From Bacteroidaceae bacterium (lineage in GTDB: Bacteria > Bacteroidota > Bacteroidia > Bacteroidales > Bacteroidaceae): a stretch of 64,000 bases of DNA. The number at the start of each line of letters is the position of its first letter. The stretch's first letter is position 1. The translations under genes were made by a program, and so were the position numbers. Below, one piece after another: positions 35,160 through 43,497 of this stretch. The notes under the pieces were generated by a model, which made no database searches, was not told the DNA's origin, and worked only from the letters and a program-made list of their open reading frames with translations. The stretch lies in assembly GCA_016291905.1 (NCBI GenBank), contig JAEEZS010000072.1, forward strand, positions 1 through 64,000, given 5' to 3'.

Positions 35160-36536
35160 ATGCAGATTGAGGACATCAAATCCGTTTACTTCATCGGTGC
35201 TGGCGGCATCGGTATGAGTGCGCTGGTGCGCTACTTCCTTTCATTAGGGAAGGTTGTGGCGGGCTATGACCGTACTCCCTCCGAACTGACGGAACGTCTC
35301 AACGACGAAGGAGCTGCCATACACTACGAGGACAACGTCAGCCTTATCCCCGAAGCTTGCCGCGATGCCCGAACAACACTGGTAGTCTATACGCCCGCCA
35401 TTCCACAAGAACACTCGGAATGGACCTGGTTCCGCGAACAAGGCTTTGAGATTCAAAAACGTGCACAAGTGCTCGGTACCATCACGCGTAGCCGTCGCGC
35501 CCTTTGCGTAGCAGGCACACACGGGAAGACCACCACCAGCACGATGGCCGCCCACCTCATTCAGCAATCCCACGTGGGCACGGCTGCCTTCCTCGGAGGA
35601 ATCTCCAAGAACTACGGCACCAACCTGCTTACGACGGACAAGAGCGACCTGGTCGTCATCGAAGCCGACGAATTTGACCGCTCATTCCACTGGTTGGAGC
35701 CTTATATGACCGTTGTCACCGCCACAGACCCTGACCATCTTGACATCTATGGAACTCCCGAGGCTTATTGGGAGAGTTTCGAGAAATACATCTCGCTCAT
35801 TCGCAAAGGCGGCACACTCATCCTCCACGAGGGGTTGCAGATTCATCCCGTCATTCCCGAAGGCGTAAAAGTGTACACATACAGCCGTGACCACGGCGAC
35901 TTCCACGCAGAGAACATCCGCATTGCTGATGGCGAAATCTTCATCGACTTCGCTTCCCCTCGTGGCATTGTCCGTGACATTCAGCTGGGTGTACCCATCA
36001 GCATCAACATCGACAATGGCGTAGCTGCTATGGCCTTAGCTCAGCTCAATGGCGTCACCGATGACGAACTGCGTCAGGGAATGGCCTCCTTCCGAGGCGT
36101 TGACCGTCGTTTCGACTTCAAAATCAAGAACGACCGCCACGTCTTCCTCAGCGACTATGCCCACCACCCCGCCGAGATTCGCCAAAGCGCCAAATCCATT
36201 CGTGAGCTATATCCCAGGCGGCACATCACGGCTCTCTTCCAGCCTCATCTCTACACCCGCACACGCGATTTCTACCGCGATTTTGCTGAAAGTCTGTCGC
36301 AGATGGACGAGGTGATACTGGTGGACATCTATCCCGCCCGCGAGCAACCCATTCCAGGCGTCACGACCAAACTTATCTATGACCTCCTTGCACCAGGTGT
36401 AGAAAAAATGATGATTAGCAAGGAGCAGATTCTACCCGTCATCGAAGCAAAGAAAGATGCGTTTGACGTGCTCATCTCGCTGGGCGCAGGCGACATCGAA
36501 GACTTCGTACCCCGCATCACGGAAATTCTCACCTAG
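35160..36536 (+). CDS. murC: UDP-N-acetylmuramate:L-alanine ligase
   Basis: 458 residues. It starts the stem peptide by adding L-alanine. N-terminal VYFIGAGGIGMSALVRYFL, P-loop CVAGTHGKTTTSTMAAHLI (about 115), VIEADEFDRSFHWLEPYMTVVT, and DHLDIYGTPEAY. The C-terminal DYAHHPAEIRQSAKS and FQPHLYTRTRDFYRDFAESL are family hallmarks. Located between murG and ftsQ, as usual in this phylum. Confidence 0.96.
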   Translation: MQIEDIKSVYFIGAGGIGMSALVRYFLSLGKVVAGYDRTPSELTERLNDEGAAIHYEDNVSLIPEACRDARTTLVVYTPAIPQEHSEWTWFREQGFEIQKRAQVLGTITRSRRALCVAGTHGKTTTSTMAAHLIQQSHVGTAAFLGGISKNYGTNLLTTDKSDLVVIEADEFDRSFHWLEPYMTVVTATDPDHLDIYGTPEAYWESFEKYISLIRKGGTLILHEGLQIHPVIPEGVKVYTYSRDHGDFHAENIRIADGEIFIDFASPRGIVRDIQLGVPISINIDNGVAAMALAQLNGVTDDELRQGMASFRGVDRRFDFKIKNDRHVFLSDYAHHPAEIRQSAKSIRELYPRRHITALFQPHLYTRTRDFYRDFAESLSQMDEVILVDIYPAREQPIPGVTTKLIYDLLAPGVEKMMISKEQILPVIEAKKDAFDVLISLGAGDIEDFVPRITEILT

Positions 36537-36549
36537 TTCTATTTCTATA

Positions 36550-37275
36550 TTGAAAAAAGTATTATCCATAATCGTCCTCACGCTACTTCTTGCCTATATT
36601 GGAGTAGCGCTTGCCGCATTCTGTCCCAAGCCCGACGACCTCGTTTGCGATGGCATTGAGTTAACAGGTAAGGGAAAGAACGCATCGCAGTTCGAGACGC
36701 AGGAAGAAGTCCTTAATCTTCTTAGTCGCTTCAACCTCAACCCCATCGGCAAGCCAATGAGCGAGATATCCTGTAGTGCCATCGAAGACAGTCTGAGAAC
36801 GCTCTCCCTTGTGCTGCGTTGCGACTGTTTCAAAAGCGTCGGCACCAAAATCGGTGTCACCATCACCTGCCGTACCCCCATTCTAAAAATCATTCCCAAC
36901 AAAGGAAAGGCGAGTTACATCGACCGTGAAGGTGTCTTGTTCGACCGTCTACCCAAACCCGTCTATCTACCCGTTGCCACAGGAGACATCGACCAAGCCT
37001 TTGCCGAGAAGGAGCTTTATGAACTGGCCTGTTTCCTTCAGAAGGACGACTTCTGGAATGCGCAGATAGAGCAAATTAACGTGAATGCTGCACACGAGTT
37101 GGAGCTGGTACCCCGTGTGGGCGATCACATCATCCGCTTCGGCAAAGTAGAAAAGATGAAATACAAATTCAACAAACTCCAGACATTCTATGAGAAAGGA
37201 CTCAGCCAAGTGGGCTGGAATCGCTACTCCATCATCGACATCAGCTACGGCAACCAAGTAATTGGGATAAAGTAA
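36550..37275 (+). CDS. ftsQ: FtsQ cell division protein
   Basis: 241 residues from a TTG at 36550 (LKKVLSIIVLTLLLAYIGVA); no ATG precedes the membrane span in this frame, and the longer frame lies inside murC. One membrane span at the N-terminus, then a POTRA-like domain and a beta-rich periplasmic part (about 35-240, with KIIPNKGKASYIDREGVLFDRL). FtsQ links early and late divisome proteins. Identification rests on topology and position between murC and ftsA. Start codon choice is moderately certain. Confidence 0.88.
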   Translation: MKKVLSIIVLTLLLAYIGVALAAFCPKPDDLVCDGIELTGKGKNASQFETQEEVLNLLSRFNLNPIGKPMSEISCSAIEDSLRTLSLVLRCDCFKSVGTKIGVTITCRTPILKIIPNKGKASYIDREGVLFDRLPKPVYLPVATGDIDQAFAEKELYELACFLQKDDFWNAQIEQINVNAAHELELVPRVGDHIIRFGKVEKMKYKFNKLQTFYEKGLSQVGWNRYSIIDISYGNQVIGIK

Positions 37276-37333
37276 GATCAACTATACCGCATACAAATAG
37301 AGTTGTAAATCGTCAAATAGAAAAGAAGGAAAT

Positions 37334-38749
37334 ATGGTATCAGAAAAGGAATTGATAGTGGTTATTGAGACTGGGTCGTCAGCCGTCAGCGGAGCGGCAG
37401 GCTTCAAGCGTCCCGACGGCACGATTGAAATCAAGGCGTATGCCAGCGAACCGTCTGGAGAATTCATTAGGAATGGCGTCGTCCGCAACATCGACCGCAC
37501 CGCCCAGTGCCTGACAAACATCATCAATATGCTGGAAGGTGCTCTTAAGAACGTCACCATCGACAAGGTCTATGTGGGATTCGGAGGATATACACTCCAT
37601 TCCATTCATAACAAGGTGGAGCGTAACTTCGACGAGGATACCCGCGTTACTGCCGAAATGGTCGAAAGCATGATTGAAGAACAACGGGAATTCATCGTCA
37701 GCGACAAGACTGTCATCAAAGTCATCCCACAGGAATATAATGTGGACAGCCAGATGACCATCGAGCCCGTCGGCTACAACTGCCGTCACATTGTAGGCGA
37801 ATACCTTAATCTTGTCACTCGGTTCACCACAATGGACAATCTGGTTGCAGCATTTGAAATGGCTAAACTGGACTACATTGACGATTTTGTTACCCCTCTT
37901 CGACTGGCAGAGACCCTGCTGACACCCACTGAACGCAATCTGGGTTGCACCCTTGTTGATATTGGTGCTGACTCCACTACCGTTTCCATTTACAAGGGCG
38001 GACGCCTTCGTTTCCTCTCGGTCATCCCATTAGGCGACAAACTCATCACCGCCGACCTCATTTCACTGGGTATCGGGGAAGAAGAAGCCGAACGCATCAA
38101 ATGCTCCATCGGACTGACGACGACAAATAGCGACGATGCCACCTACCGCGTCGAAAGCGGGAATGATATCAAACTCAAGGCCATCAGTCTGGCTATCCGA
38201 GCTCGTATGCAAGAGATTCTTGTCAATGTATCCAACCAAGTGATGCTGAGCGGATATACCGATGACAAGCTCAGCTCTGGTTACATCTTTACGGGTGGAG
38301 CAATGGAGATTCCCAATGCGGAAGCGTACATCCGAAACCAGAAGGTAAAGGTATTCCCCAGTGTCCGCGTCGCTGGCCTTGGAGAAAACATCCGCTGGGA
38401 AGCTTCGGAACGTCCTTCCATCTCCAAGCAGTTGGTTATGGCGGCCCTCATTGCTGCAGGAGAAGACAATTGCGTCACCATCATCAAGGAAACAACGAAA
38501 GAAATTGACTATACCAACCCAGAGCTGACAACGGGCTCACTCTTTAACCCAGAGGGAGAAAGCGCACAGGACGAACGCGACAAAAAGGAAGAAGAACGGA
38601 AGAAAAAGGCCGAGGAGGAGAAACAGCGCAAACTGTTAGAAAAGCAGCGCAAACAAGAAGAGAAAGCAAAGAAGAAACGCGAGAGTATTTTCGACCAAAT
38701 CAAGCGAATGAGAGATAGGCTCACGGACATGATCAACGATAACGAATAA
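37334..38749 (+). CDS. ftsA: FtsA actin-like divisome anchor
   Basis: 471 residues. The actin/Hsp70-like ATPase tethers FtsZ to the membrane. Motifs: VVIETGSSAVSGAAG (phosphate 1), TLVDIGADSTTVSIYKGG (phosphate 2) and SGYIFTGGAMEIP (adenosine). After the core comes a highly charged Glu/Lys coiled segment (DERDKKEEERKKKAEEEKQR, continuing) of about 50 residues, then a short amphipathic end (IFDQIKRMRDRLTDMI) likely to be the membrane-targeting helix. The charged insert is longer than in proteobacterial FtsA. Confidence 0.95.
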   Translation: MVSEKELIVVIETGSSAVSGAAGFKRPDGTIEIKAYASEPSGEFIRNGVVRNIDRTAQCLTNIINMLEGALKNVTIDKVYVGFGGYTLHSIHNKVERNFDEDTRVTAEMVESMIEEQREFIVSDKTVIKVIPQEYNVDSQMTIEPVGYNCRHIVGEYLNLVTRFTTMDNLVAAFEMAKLDYIDDFVTPLRLAETLLTPTERNLGCTLVDIGADSTTVSIYKGGRLRFLSVIPLGDKLITADLISLGIGEEEAERIKCSIGLTTTNSDDATYRVESGNDIKLKAISLAIRARMQEILVNVSNQVMLSGYTDDKLSSGYIFTGGAMEIPNAEAYIRNQKVKVFPSVRVAGLGENIRWEASERPSISKQLVMAALIAAGEDNCVTIIKETTKEIDYTNPELTTGSLFNPEGESAQDERDKKEEERKKKAEEEKQRKLLEKQRKQEEKAKKKRESIFDQIKRMRDRLTDMINDNE

Positions 38750-38760
38750 CCCATAGCACT

Positions 38761-40011
38761 ATGTCAGAAAAAGATATTATGCCTTTTGACTTCGAGAAGG
38801 CCACAAAGAAACAAATCATCAAGGTTATTGGTGTAGGCGGCGGCGGCGGCAACGCTGTCAAGAACATGTTCCGCGAGGGCATACACGATGTCGCATTCGC
38901 CCTTTGCAACACCGATGCACAGGCTTTGGCCGAGTCTGAAATTCCCACGAAGGTACAGTTGGGTCGTTCAGGTCTCGGCGCAGGCAACAATCCACCCAAG
39001 GCGACAGAAGAGGCTGAAGAGAGCATTGAGTCCATCAAGGCACTTTTCAGCGACGAAACAAAGATGGTATTCATTACTGCTGGTATGGGTGGCGGTACTG
39101 GCACTGGCGCCTCGCCCGTCATCGCTCGCGAGGCGCAGGCAGCAGGCATGCTCACCGTAGGCGTCGTTACCATTCCCTTCCGTTTCGAGCAACGTCCTAA
39201 AATCATGCAAGCACTCAAAGGTGTCGACGCCATTGCCGCCCATGTCGATGCCCTGCTTGTCATTAACAACGAGCGTCTCTTCAAGGTTTATCCCGACATG
39301 GACGTCAACACGGGTTTTGCCAAAGCCAACGAAATCCTGACTGTCGCTGTCAAGAGCATTGCCGAGCTTATCACCGTCCGCGGTACTATTAACCTCGACT
39401 TCCGCGATGTAGAAAAAGTGCTTAAACACGGCGGTGTAGCTGTCATGAGCTACGGATTCGGTAAGGGTGAGCACCGACTGACTGCAGCCATCAACGAAGC
39501 GCTCCACTCGCCTCTGCTTAACGACAACGACGTCTACAACTCCAAGAAAATCCTGTTCAACATCTACCAGAGCAAGAAACGCCCGCTCCTCATGTCGGAG
39601 ATGGAAGAACTGGATCAGTTCATGGACGAGTTCCGCAATAAGGACATCGAAGTCATCTGGGGTATCGCCGATGACGAAAGTCTTGATGAAGACGTAAAAA
39701 TCACCATCCTTGCTACTGGCTTTGGAATCAGCAACATCCCAGGCATGGAGAAGGCCTTTGCAGGACGCGCCTCTAACCAAACGCTCACTCCTCCACCCAC
39801 TCCAAGCGAAGTTGAAGAGGAAAAGCTTTCAGCATCTCATGAGGCTCAGGAAGAGGACCGCATTATCGGCACCTACGGTGAGGCGTTCAATACCTTTGTC
39901 TTTGATGAAAAAGACCTTGACAACGATGCCCTCATCACAGCCGTCGCCAACTCTCCTACCTATAACCGCAAGGCCTCTGACCTTAAGGTCCTTCAAGGAA
40001 TGAGAATCTAA
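38761..40011 (+). CDS. ftsZ: FtsZ tubulin-like division GTPase
   Basis: 416 residues. It forms the cytokinetic ring. GTP-binding motifs: VIGVGGGGGNAVKNMF near the N-terminus and the tubulin signature MGGGTGTGASP at about 109-119, plus NTDAQAL and the synergy loop NLDFRDVEKVL. A variable acidic linker (about 340-395) ends in the conserved C-terminal tail NRKASDLKVLQGMRI. It follows ftsA by 11 bp. Confidence 0.97.
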   Translation: MSEKDIMPFDFEKATKKQIIKVIGVGGGGGNAVKNMFREGIHDVAFALCNTDAQALAESEIPTKVQLGRSGLGAGNNPPKATEEAEESIESIKALFSDETKMVFITAGMGGGTGTGASPVIAREAQAAGMLTVGVVTIPFRFEQRPKIMQALKGVDAIAAHVDALLVINNERLFKVYPDMDVNTGFAKANEILTVAVKSIAELITVRGTINLDFRDVEKVLKHGGVAVMSYGFGKGEHRLTAAINEALHSPLLNDNDVYNSKKILFNIYQSKKRPLLMSEMEELDQFMDEFRNKDIEVIWGIADDESLDEDVKITILATGFGISNIPGMEKAFAGRASNQTLTPPPTPSEVEEEKLSASHEAQEEDRIIGTYGEAFNTFVFDEKDLDNDALITAVANSPTYNRKASDLKVLQGMRI

Positions 40012-40042
40012 GACAAGACAACTAATCGTAAACCCCAATACT

Positions 40043-40501
40043 ATGTCACTATTTGACCAAGTAAGTGCCGACATCGTAACGGCCATGAAAGCGCGTGACA
40101 AAGTCTCTCTGGAGGCCTTGCGCAACGTCAAGAAATCCTTCCTTGAGGCAAAAACCGCCCCAGGAGCCAACGACACTCTTACCGACGACACCGCTCTGAA
40201 GCTTATCCAAAAGCTTGTCAAGCAAGGCAAGGACGCTGCAGCCATTTATACTGAACAGGCTCGTCCCGACCTTGCTGAAGCCGAACTGGCACAAGTGGCC
40301 GTCATGGAACGCTACTTGCCCAAAGCCCTCAGCGACGATGAGCTCGCAGCTGCCCTCAAGGAAATCATCGCCTCCGTGGGTGCCGAAGGCCCAAAGGACA
40401 TGGGCAAGGTGATGGGCGTTGCCACTAAGCAACTCGCAGGCAAAGCTGAAGGCCGAGCCATCTCCGCCAAAGTAAAAGAACTCTTGAACGCCAGCCTTTA
40501 G
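40043..40501 (+). CDS. GatB/YqeY domain protein
   Basis: 152 residues. It is a stand-alone version of the tRNA-binding tail domain of GatB: SLFDQVSADIVTAMKARDKV, LEALRNVKKSFLEAK, and the C-terminal GAEGPKDMGKVMGVATKQLAGKAEGR. The role of free YqeY proteins is unsettled; tRNA interaction is inferred from the domain. It follows ftsZ by 31 bp and overlaps the recO GTG by 1 nt, so it is probably the tail of the dcw transcript. Confidence 0.92.
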   Translation: MSLFDQVSADIVTAMKARDKVSLEALRNVKKSFLEAKTAPGANDTLTDDTALKLIQKLVKQGKDAAAIYTEQARPDLAEAELAQVAVMERYLPKALSDDELAAALKEIIASVGAEGPKDMGKVMGVATKQLAGKAEGRAISAKVKELLNASL

Positions 40502-41235
40502 TGTTCCTTGACGACACAGGCATAGTGCTGAAGACTGTGCGCTACGACGACACCTCGTCCGTGGTGCACATCTTCACTCGTTCCCACGGAACTGTGCCCT
40601 TCTTGGTTACCCGTCCTCGTAACCGCGCCTCCTCCAACGCCTCTATTGCATCGTTGATGACGCCAATGGGCTTTCTCTCTTTCCAATGGAACAAGAAACC
40701 CACACAAACCCTCTATCGTCTGCGTGACGTCCACGCTGCACAAGTCTGGCAGGCACTCCCCTATCACCCCGTCAAACGGGCCATTGTGCTAATGTTGACG
40801 GAAAGCCTTGCTGCCATGCTGCGCGAGGAGGGCGAGAACGTCCCACTCTTCGACGATATCACTCGCGCCCTTTGTTGGCTGGACGAGGCCGAAGAGGGTT
40901 ATGCCAATTTCCATCTCGTCTTTCTCCTGAGAGTTGCTCGCGCCCTTGGCGTTGCTCCCTATACCGACAGCTTTGCTACAGGTCATTCGTTCGACATCGA
41001 GTCTGCCCTCTTCGTACCCTACGCAACTGCATCACCTCTCGTAATGACGCCTCCCGATGCAGAAATCTTCTATCGCCTAAGCCAAGCAGACTATCCCCTC
41101 ATGGCCTCCATCCGTATGGCCCATAATGACCGTACGCGCCTTCTCACCTATCTCAACCGTTTCTTCATCCTCCATCTCCCCGCTTTCCCAGAACTCAAGT
41201 CCCTCGACATCCTCGAATCCCTCTTCAACGACTGA
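40501..41235 (+). CDS. recO: DNA repair protein RecO
   Basis: 244 residues from a GTG at 40501 that shares its G with the yqeY stop. N-terminal OB-fold (GIVLKTVRYDDTSSVVHIFTRSHG) is followed by a helical domain. RecO loads RecA at gaps with RecR. No zinc-finger cysteine cluster is visible, as in many Bacteroidetes RecO proteins. Last plus-strand gene of the cluster. Confidence 0.9.
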   Translation: MFLDDTGIVLKTVRYDDTSSVVHIFTRSHGTVPFLVTRPRNRASSNASIASLMTPMGFLSFQWNKKPTQTLYRLRDVHAAQVWQALPYHPVKRAIVLMLTESLAAMLREEGENVPLFDDITRALCWLDEAEEGYANFHLVFLLRVARALGVAPYTDSFATGHSFDIESALFVPYATASPLVMTPPDAEIFYRLSQADYPLMASIRMAHNDRTRLLTYLNRFFILHLPAFPELKSLDILESLFND

Positions 41236-41244
41236 GCACAGACG

Positions 41245-42501
41245 TTATAACCCCGATTCCAAGAACTGGAACAACCCCATAAACACCACACCCTTTTCAT
41301 CGGTATAGGTGGCAATATCGTCCCCGACAATGACAATTTTCTTAAAGCTGTCATTGATTTTCGCAAAGGGACGGATTTCCTGCTGGCGCTTCTCTTCGCC
41401 TTCCAACCGATAGGCTGACTGGATGTAATACTTTTCCATCCCGTTCGACGCAATGAAATCTATCTCGTATTGCACATACGCACTCTTTCCTTCGTGCGTT
41501 TCACGGGACTCCACAACGCCCACGTCAACGGCAAATCCACGCATACGCAGTTCATTGTAAACCACATTCTCCATGATGTGGGTTATCTCCTGTTGTCGAT
41601 AATTCAACTTCGCGGCACGTAGGCCAACGTCAACAACGTAGTATTTTCGTATCGTGTCGAAATATTTGTTCCCCTTAATGTTGAAACGCTTGGCGCCCTC
41701 AAACAAAAAAGCATCCTCTAAATATTCCATATACCGGCTGATGGTGTTGTTGTCCAACTTTATCTTTTGTACGCTCCCCAATAAATGGCTTATTCTATTC
41801 GGATTGGTCAAGGAACCGATGGACGAGCAAAGCGTATCAACTATTGCCGACAGCGCCTCTCGGTTCTTTATTCCGTTTCTTTCGACAACATCATCAATAT
41901 ACGTCTTGTTCCAGAGCCTTTGCAGATAAGCTACTTTCTGCTCGGGAGTACGTTGCTTTAGCAGACCAGGCATTCCGCCATACGTGTAGTATTCTTTCCA
42001 TAGTTCACTGACAGGCTCCGTGCGGTTGCTTTTGAATTCCTTGAACGATAAAGGATAGACCCTTATTTCATCACCACGGCCTCGAAAAATAGTACGTATG
42101 TCCGACGAAAGGAAATGAGAGTTACTTCCGGTGATATAGACATCAACATTTTCCCTTGCATTCAATCCATTCACCATTTTTTCAAAACCCTCAACCTCCT
42201 GTACTTCGTCTAAGATGACATAGTAAGGTTCTTCCTCAGACGTTATACGACTATGCAGATAAGTCCTCAACGTCTGGCGGTCGGTCAGATCGCCATAATC
42301 TTCCATGTCGTCGGTGTCAAACGAAACAACAACAATGTTCGACTCGGCCACCCCTATAGAAAGCAAATAATCCTTGAAGATTCGCTTCAACAGCCACGAC
42401 TTTCCACAACGTCGCGAACCAGTCACGATTTTCACTTCTCCATTGTTCATACGGTTTATGAGCTGCTCGAGATAATGCTCGCGTTTGATGTACTTTTCCA
42501 T
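41245..42501 (-). CDS. AAA-family ATPase with DUF4143
   Basis: 418 residues from the ATG at 42501 (a TTG eight codons earlier is rejected). N-terminal AAA_14 domain: Walker A VTGSRRCGKSWLLKRIF (about 28-44), Walker B YYVILDEVQEVEGFEKM (about 97-113). C-terminal DUF4143 nuclease-like region (about 200-390) with MEYLEDAFLFEGAKRFNIKG and YEIDFIASNGMEKYYIQSAY. These proteins are numerous, variable accessory genes in Bacteroidales with no settled function (sometimes grouped with defence or toxin-related ATPases). It is convergent with recO at 9 bp. Three 23-bp cores spaced by 52 bp precede it. Confidence 0.9.
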   Translation of the reverse strand: MEKYIKREHYLEQLINRMNNGEVKIVTGSRRCGKSWLLKRIFKDYLLSIGVAESNIVVVSFDTDDMEDYGDLTDRQTLRTYLHSRITSEEEPYYVILDEVQEVEGFEKMVNGLNARENVDVYITGSNSHFLSSDIRTIFRGRGDEIRVYPLSFKEFKSNRTEPVSELWKEYYTYGGMPGLLKQRTPEQKVAYLQRLWNKTYIDDVVERNGIKNREALSAIVDTLCSSIGSLTNPNRISHLLGSVQKIKLDNNTISRYMEYLEDAFLFEGAKRFNIKGNKYFDTIRKYYVVDVGLRAAKLNYRQQEITHIMENVVYNELRMRGFAVDVGVVESRETHEGKSAYVQYEIDFIASNGMEKYYIQSAYRLEGEEKRQQEIRPFAKINDSFKKIVIVGDDIATYTDEKGVVFMGLFQFLESGL

Positions 42502-42514
42502 TGTTAAATCCAAA

Positions 42515-42641
42515 TTTTGCTGCAAAATTACAATAAAATCTGAACAGACACATTATTCTATGCCAATTTTTCTGCAAAATTGCAGTAAATTTGGGATAGA
42601 CGAGCACTCCAACCCCGATTTTACTGTAAAACTACAATGAA
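42515..42641. repeat. Three 23-bp cores at exact 52-bp spacing upstream of the AAA ATPase
   Basis: Cores begin at 42515, 42567 and 42619 with shared pattern TTTT-n-CTGYAAAAYTRCARTRAA. The first core holds a minus-strand -7 box, TAATTTTG at 42523-42530, which would start transcription very near or inside the ATG at 42501. The third core has the near match TAGTTTTA. They look like repeated operator or promoter units. Confidence 0.85.
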
Positions 42642-42681
42642 ATTCCTTTCAATGGTTGAACGTCTGGTTTGACGAGCGTTC

Positions 42682-42990
42682 TTAGAAAAATCTGTCCATA
42701 TTATCTGACAACATCACTTTTTCCACCGTGAAGTTCAGCCGTAGTTCTCGATTGATGGTCTTGATTTGTTCTAATTTTGTTTTGGTGTCAGAATAGGTGT
42801 TGACATACACTCCCGGCTCTATCTCTTTTTTTCCTGCTGCATAGCGACTATTCTCGCTTAATTCCGTTGAGATGAAATTATCGCCTAAAAGCATAATGCC
42901 CAGTTTCCGCACATTCTCCGCGCCAGCATATCGTACAACATCCAACAACGTTTTCCATACCGTTTTTTCGCATGAGACTTTTTTATAGTT
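42682..42990 (-). pseudogene. N-terminally truncated ORF remnant
   Basis: The open frame on the minus strand runs from the in-frame TAA at 42991-42993 to a stop at 42682 (about 102 codons) and reads NYKKVSCEKTVWKTLLDVVR, then YAGAENVRKLGIMLLGDNFI and so on to NMDRFF. Only a TTG (42948) could start it. It has real-protein composition but no recognised family. It begins 1-4 bp from the left end of the 352-bp inverted-repeat element, so the element (or a rearrangement) may have removed its N-terminus. It could also be a small intact gene with an unusual start. Confidence 0.45.
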
Positions 42991-42993
42991 TTA

Positions 42994-43345
42994 TCGCAAA
43001 AACACCCCAACACTTACCTTTTTCTTTCCAGTGAATTGTTTTATAACACCTTAAATTAGGTAGGTGTTTGTTGAACACCTACCTAACACCTACCTATTTA
43101 GGAGTGTAGGAGTGTAGGAGAGAAGGAGTGTAGACAATAGCTTTGCTGGTGGTAGTCAGATTCCCAAGCTGATTCTAGTTGTCGGTTTTTCGCGGTAGGG
43201 GTAGGAGTACAGGTGGGTGACAGGTAAGTGTTAGGTAAGTGTTAGGTAAGTGTTAGGTAGGTGTTTGAACAACACTTACCTACGTTAATATGCTTTATTA
43301 TAGCCAATTATACAGCAAAAGGTAAGTGTTGGGGTGTTTTTGCGA
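42994..43345. mobile_element. 352-bp element with 29-bp perfect terminal inverted repeats and ten 11-bp words
   Basis: Left end 42994-43022 (TCGCAAAAACACCCCAACAC then TTACCTTTT) is exactly complementary to 43317-43345. The word AGGTAAGTGTT or AGGTAGGTGTT occurs on plus at 43058, 43222, 43233, 43244, 43255 and 43320, and on minus at 43009, 43074, 43085 and 43271. Four are head-to-tail with an exact 11-bp period (43222-43265). An internal hairpin spans about 43056-43086. GGAGTGTA words recur at 43101-43132. No ORF and no clear target-site duplication. Classed as MITE-like by structure only. Confidence 0.7.
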
Positions 43346-43380
43346 ATTTCTCTGAAAAAAGAGGAGCGAAAAAGAGAAGA

Positions 43381-43398
43381 GGCCGGCGCTTGCCGGCC
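43381..43398 (-). terminator. Hairpin with pyrimidine tail downstream of murI
   Basis: GGCCGGC-GCTT-GCCGGCC forms a perfect 7-bp stem. On the minus strand it is followed by TCTTCTCTTTTTCGC, a plausible termination tail for the long murI operon, so the 21-bp array would be in the 3' untranslated region. Confidence 0.6.
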
Positions 43399-43405
43399 TG
43401 CTGAT

Positions 43406-43489
43406 AGCGTTTGATTCTATTCCAACAGCGTCTGATTCTATTTTGCCAGCGTTTGATTCTGACCGCGCAGCGTTTGATTCTATTTGTCT
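43406..43489. repeat. Four tandem 21-bp units downstream of murI
   Basis: Units begin at 43406, 43427, 43448 and 43469. Each starts AGCGTTTGATTCT (AGCGTCTGATTCT in the second) and ends in a variable 8 bp (ATTCCAAC, ATTTTGCC, GACCGCGC, ATTTGTCT). The array lies in the 3' flank of murI. Confidence 0.9.
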
Positions 43490-43497
43490 CCTAAACC

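Noticed and set aside
43222-43265. Possible CRISPR array (regular 11-bp repeats)
   Set aside because: Copies are directly adjacent with no unique spacers, the unit is far too short, and no cas genes are nearby.
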